A stretch of DNA of 5,689 nucleotides from Burkholderiales bacterium (GTDB taxonomy: Bacteria; Pseudomonadota; Gammaproteobacteria; Burkholderiales; SG8-41). Both the position numbers and the translations under genes were made by a program. Of the stretch, positions 5,669 through 5,689 are shown one piece after another (within the stretch, counting starts at the first letter, position 1; each line of letters starts with the position of its first letter). The notes beneath the pieces were generated by a model that was not told the DNA's origin, made no database searches, and saw only the letters and a list, made by a program, of their open reading frames with translations. The stretch covers positions 1 through 5,689 of the forward strand of contig SYEN01000338.1 in assembly GCA_005800795.1 (NCBI GenBank), given 5' to 3'.

Positions 5669-5689
5669 TGCTTGAGCAAATTCGCGTCC

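Overview
This is an ordinary-looking stretch of a GC-rich bacterial chromosome, about 60% G+C by eye, most likely from a betaproteobacterium such as a Burkholderiales member. The assignment rests on gene content (TauD/TfdA-type dioxygenase, YibF-like GST, benzoylformate-decarboxylase-like enzyme, crotonase), on Shine-Dalgarno spacing and on a REP-type palindromic repeat common in Beta- and Gammaproteobacteria. It is not a species-level call. I see no rRNA, tRNA, CRISPR array, transposase or phage gene.

Layout from left to right. (1) 1-912, plus: C-terminal half of a ThDP-dependent decarboxylase-like enzyme, cut by the left edge. (2) 898-2112, minus: a DegT/DnrJ/EryC1/StrS-family PLP enzyme. 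Its frame is broken by an in-frame amber codon at 1084-1086; the missing C-terminal 61 codons follow in the same frame and end at 898, so the two genes meet tail to tail with a 15-bp overlap. (3) 2145-2762, minus: a glutathione S-transferase, 32 bp upstream of the PLP gene and probably in the same operon. (4) 2763-2930: a 168-bp divergent intergenic region with two adjacent perfect palindromes inside a weak candidate promoter. (5) 2931-3824, plus: an Fe(II)/2-oxoglutarate dioxygenase of the TauD/TfdA family. (6) 3850-4560, plus: a protein built from two tandem copies of a ferredoxin-like dimeric alpha/beta-barrel domain. (7) 4597-4684: an 88-bp inverted pair of REP-like hairpins (REPIN-like). 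(8) 4718-5668, plus: an enoyl-CoA hydratase/isomerase with a non-family C-terminal extension of about 54 residues.

The plus-strand genes from 2931 onward look like a small catabolic cluster: oxidative attack by the dioxygenase, an accessory barrel protein, and a CoA-ester hydratase. The flanking ThDP enzyme (2-oxoacid or acyloin chemistry) and the GST suit breakdown of an aromatic or other xenobiotic-like acid, but the substrate cannot be read from the sequence. I found no convincing new biological system. The points most worth a second look are the amber-interrupted aminotransferase, the crotonase tail, the duplicated barrel protein with its dioxygenase partner, and the REPIN-like element.
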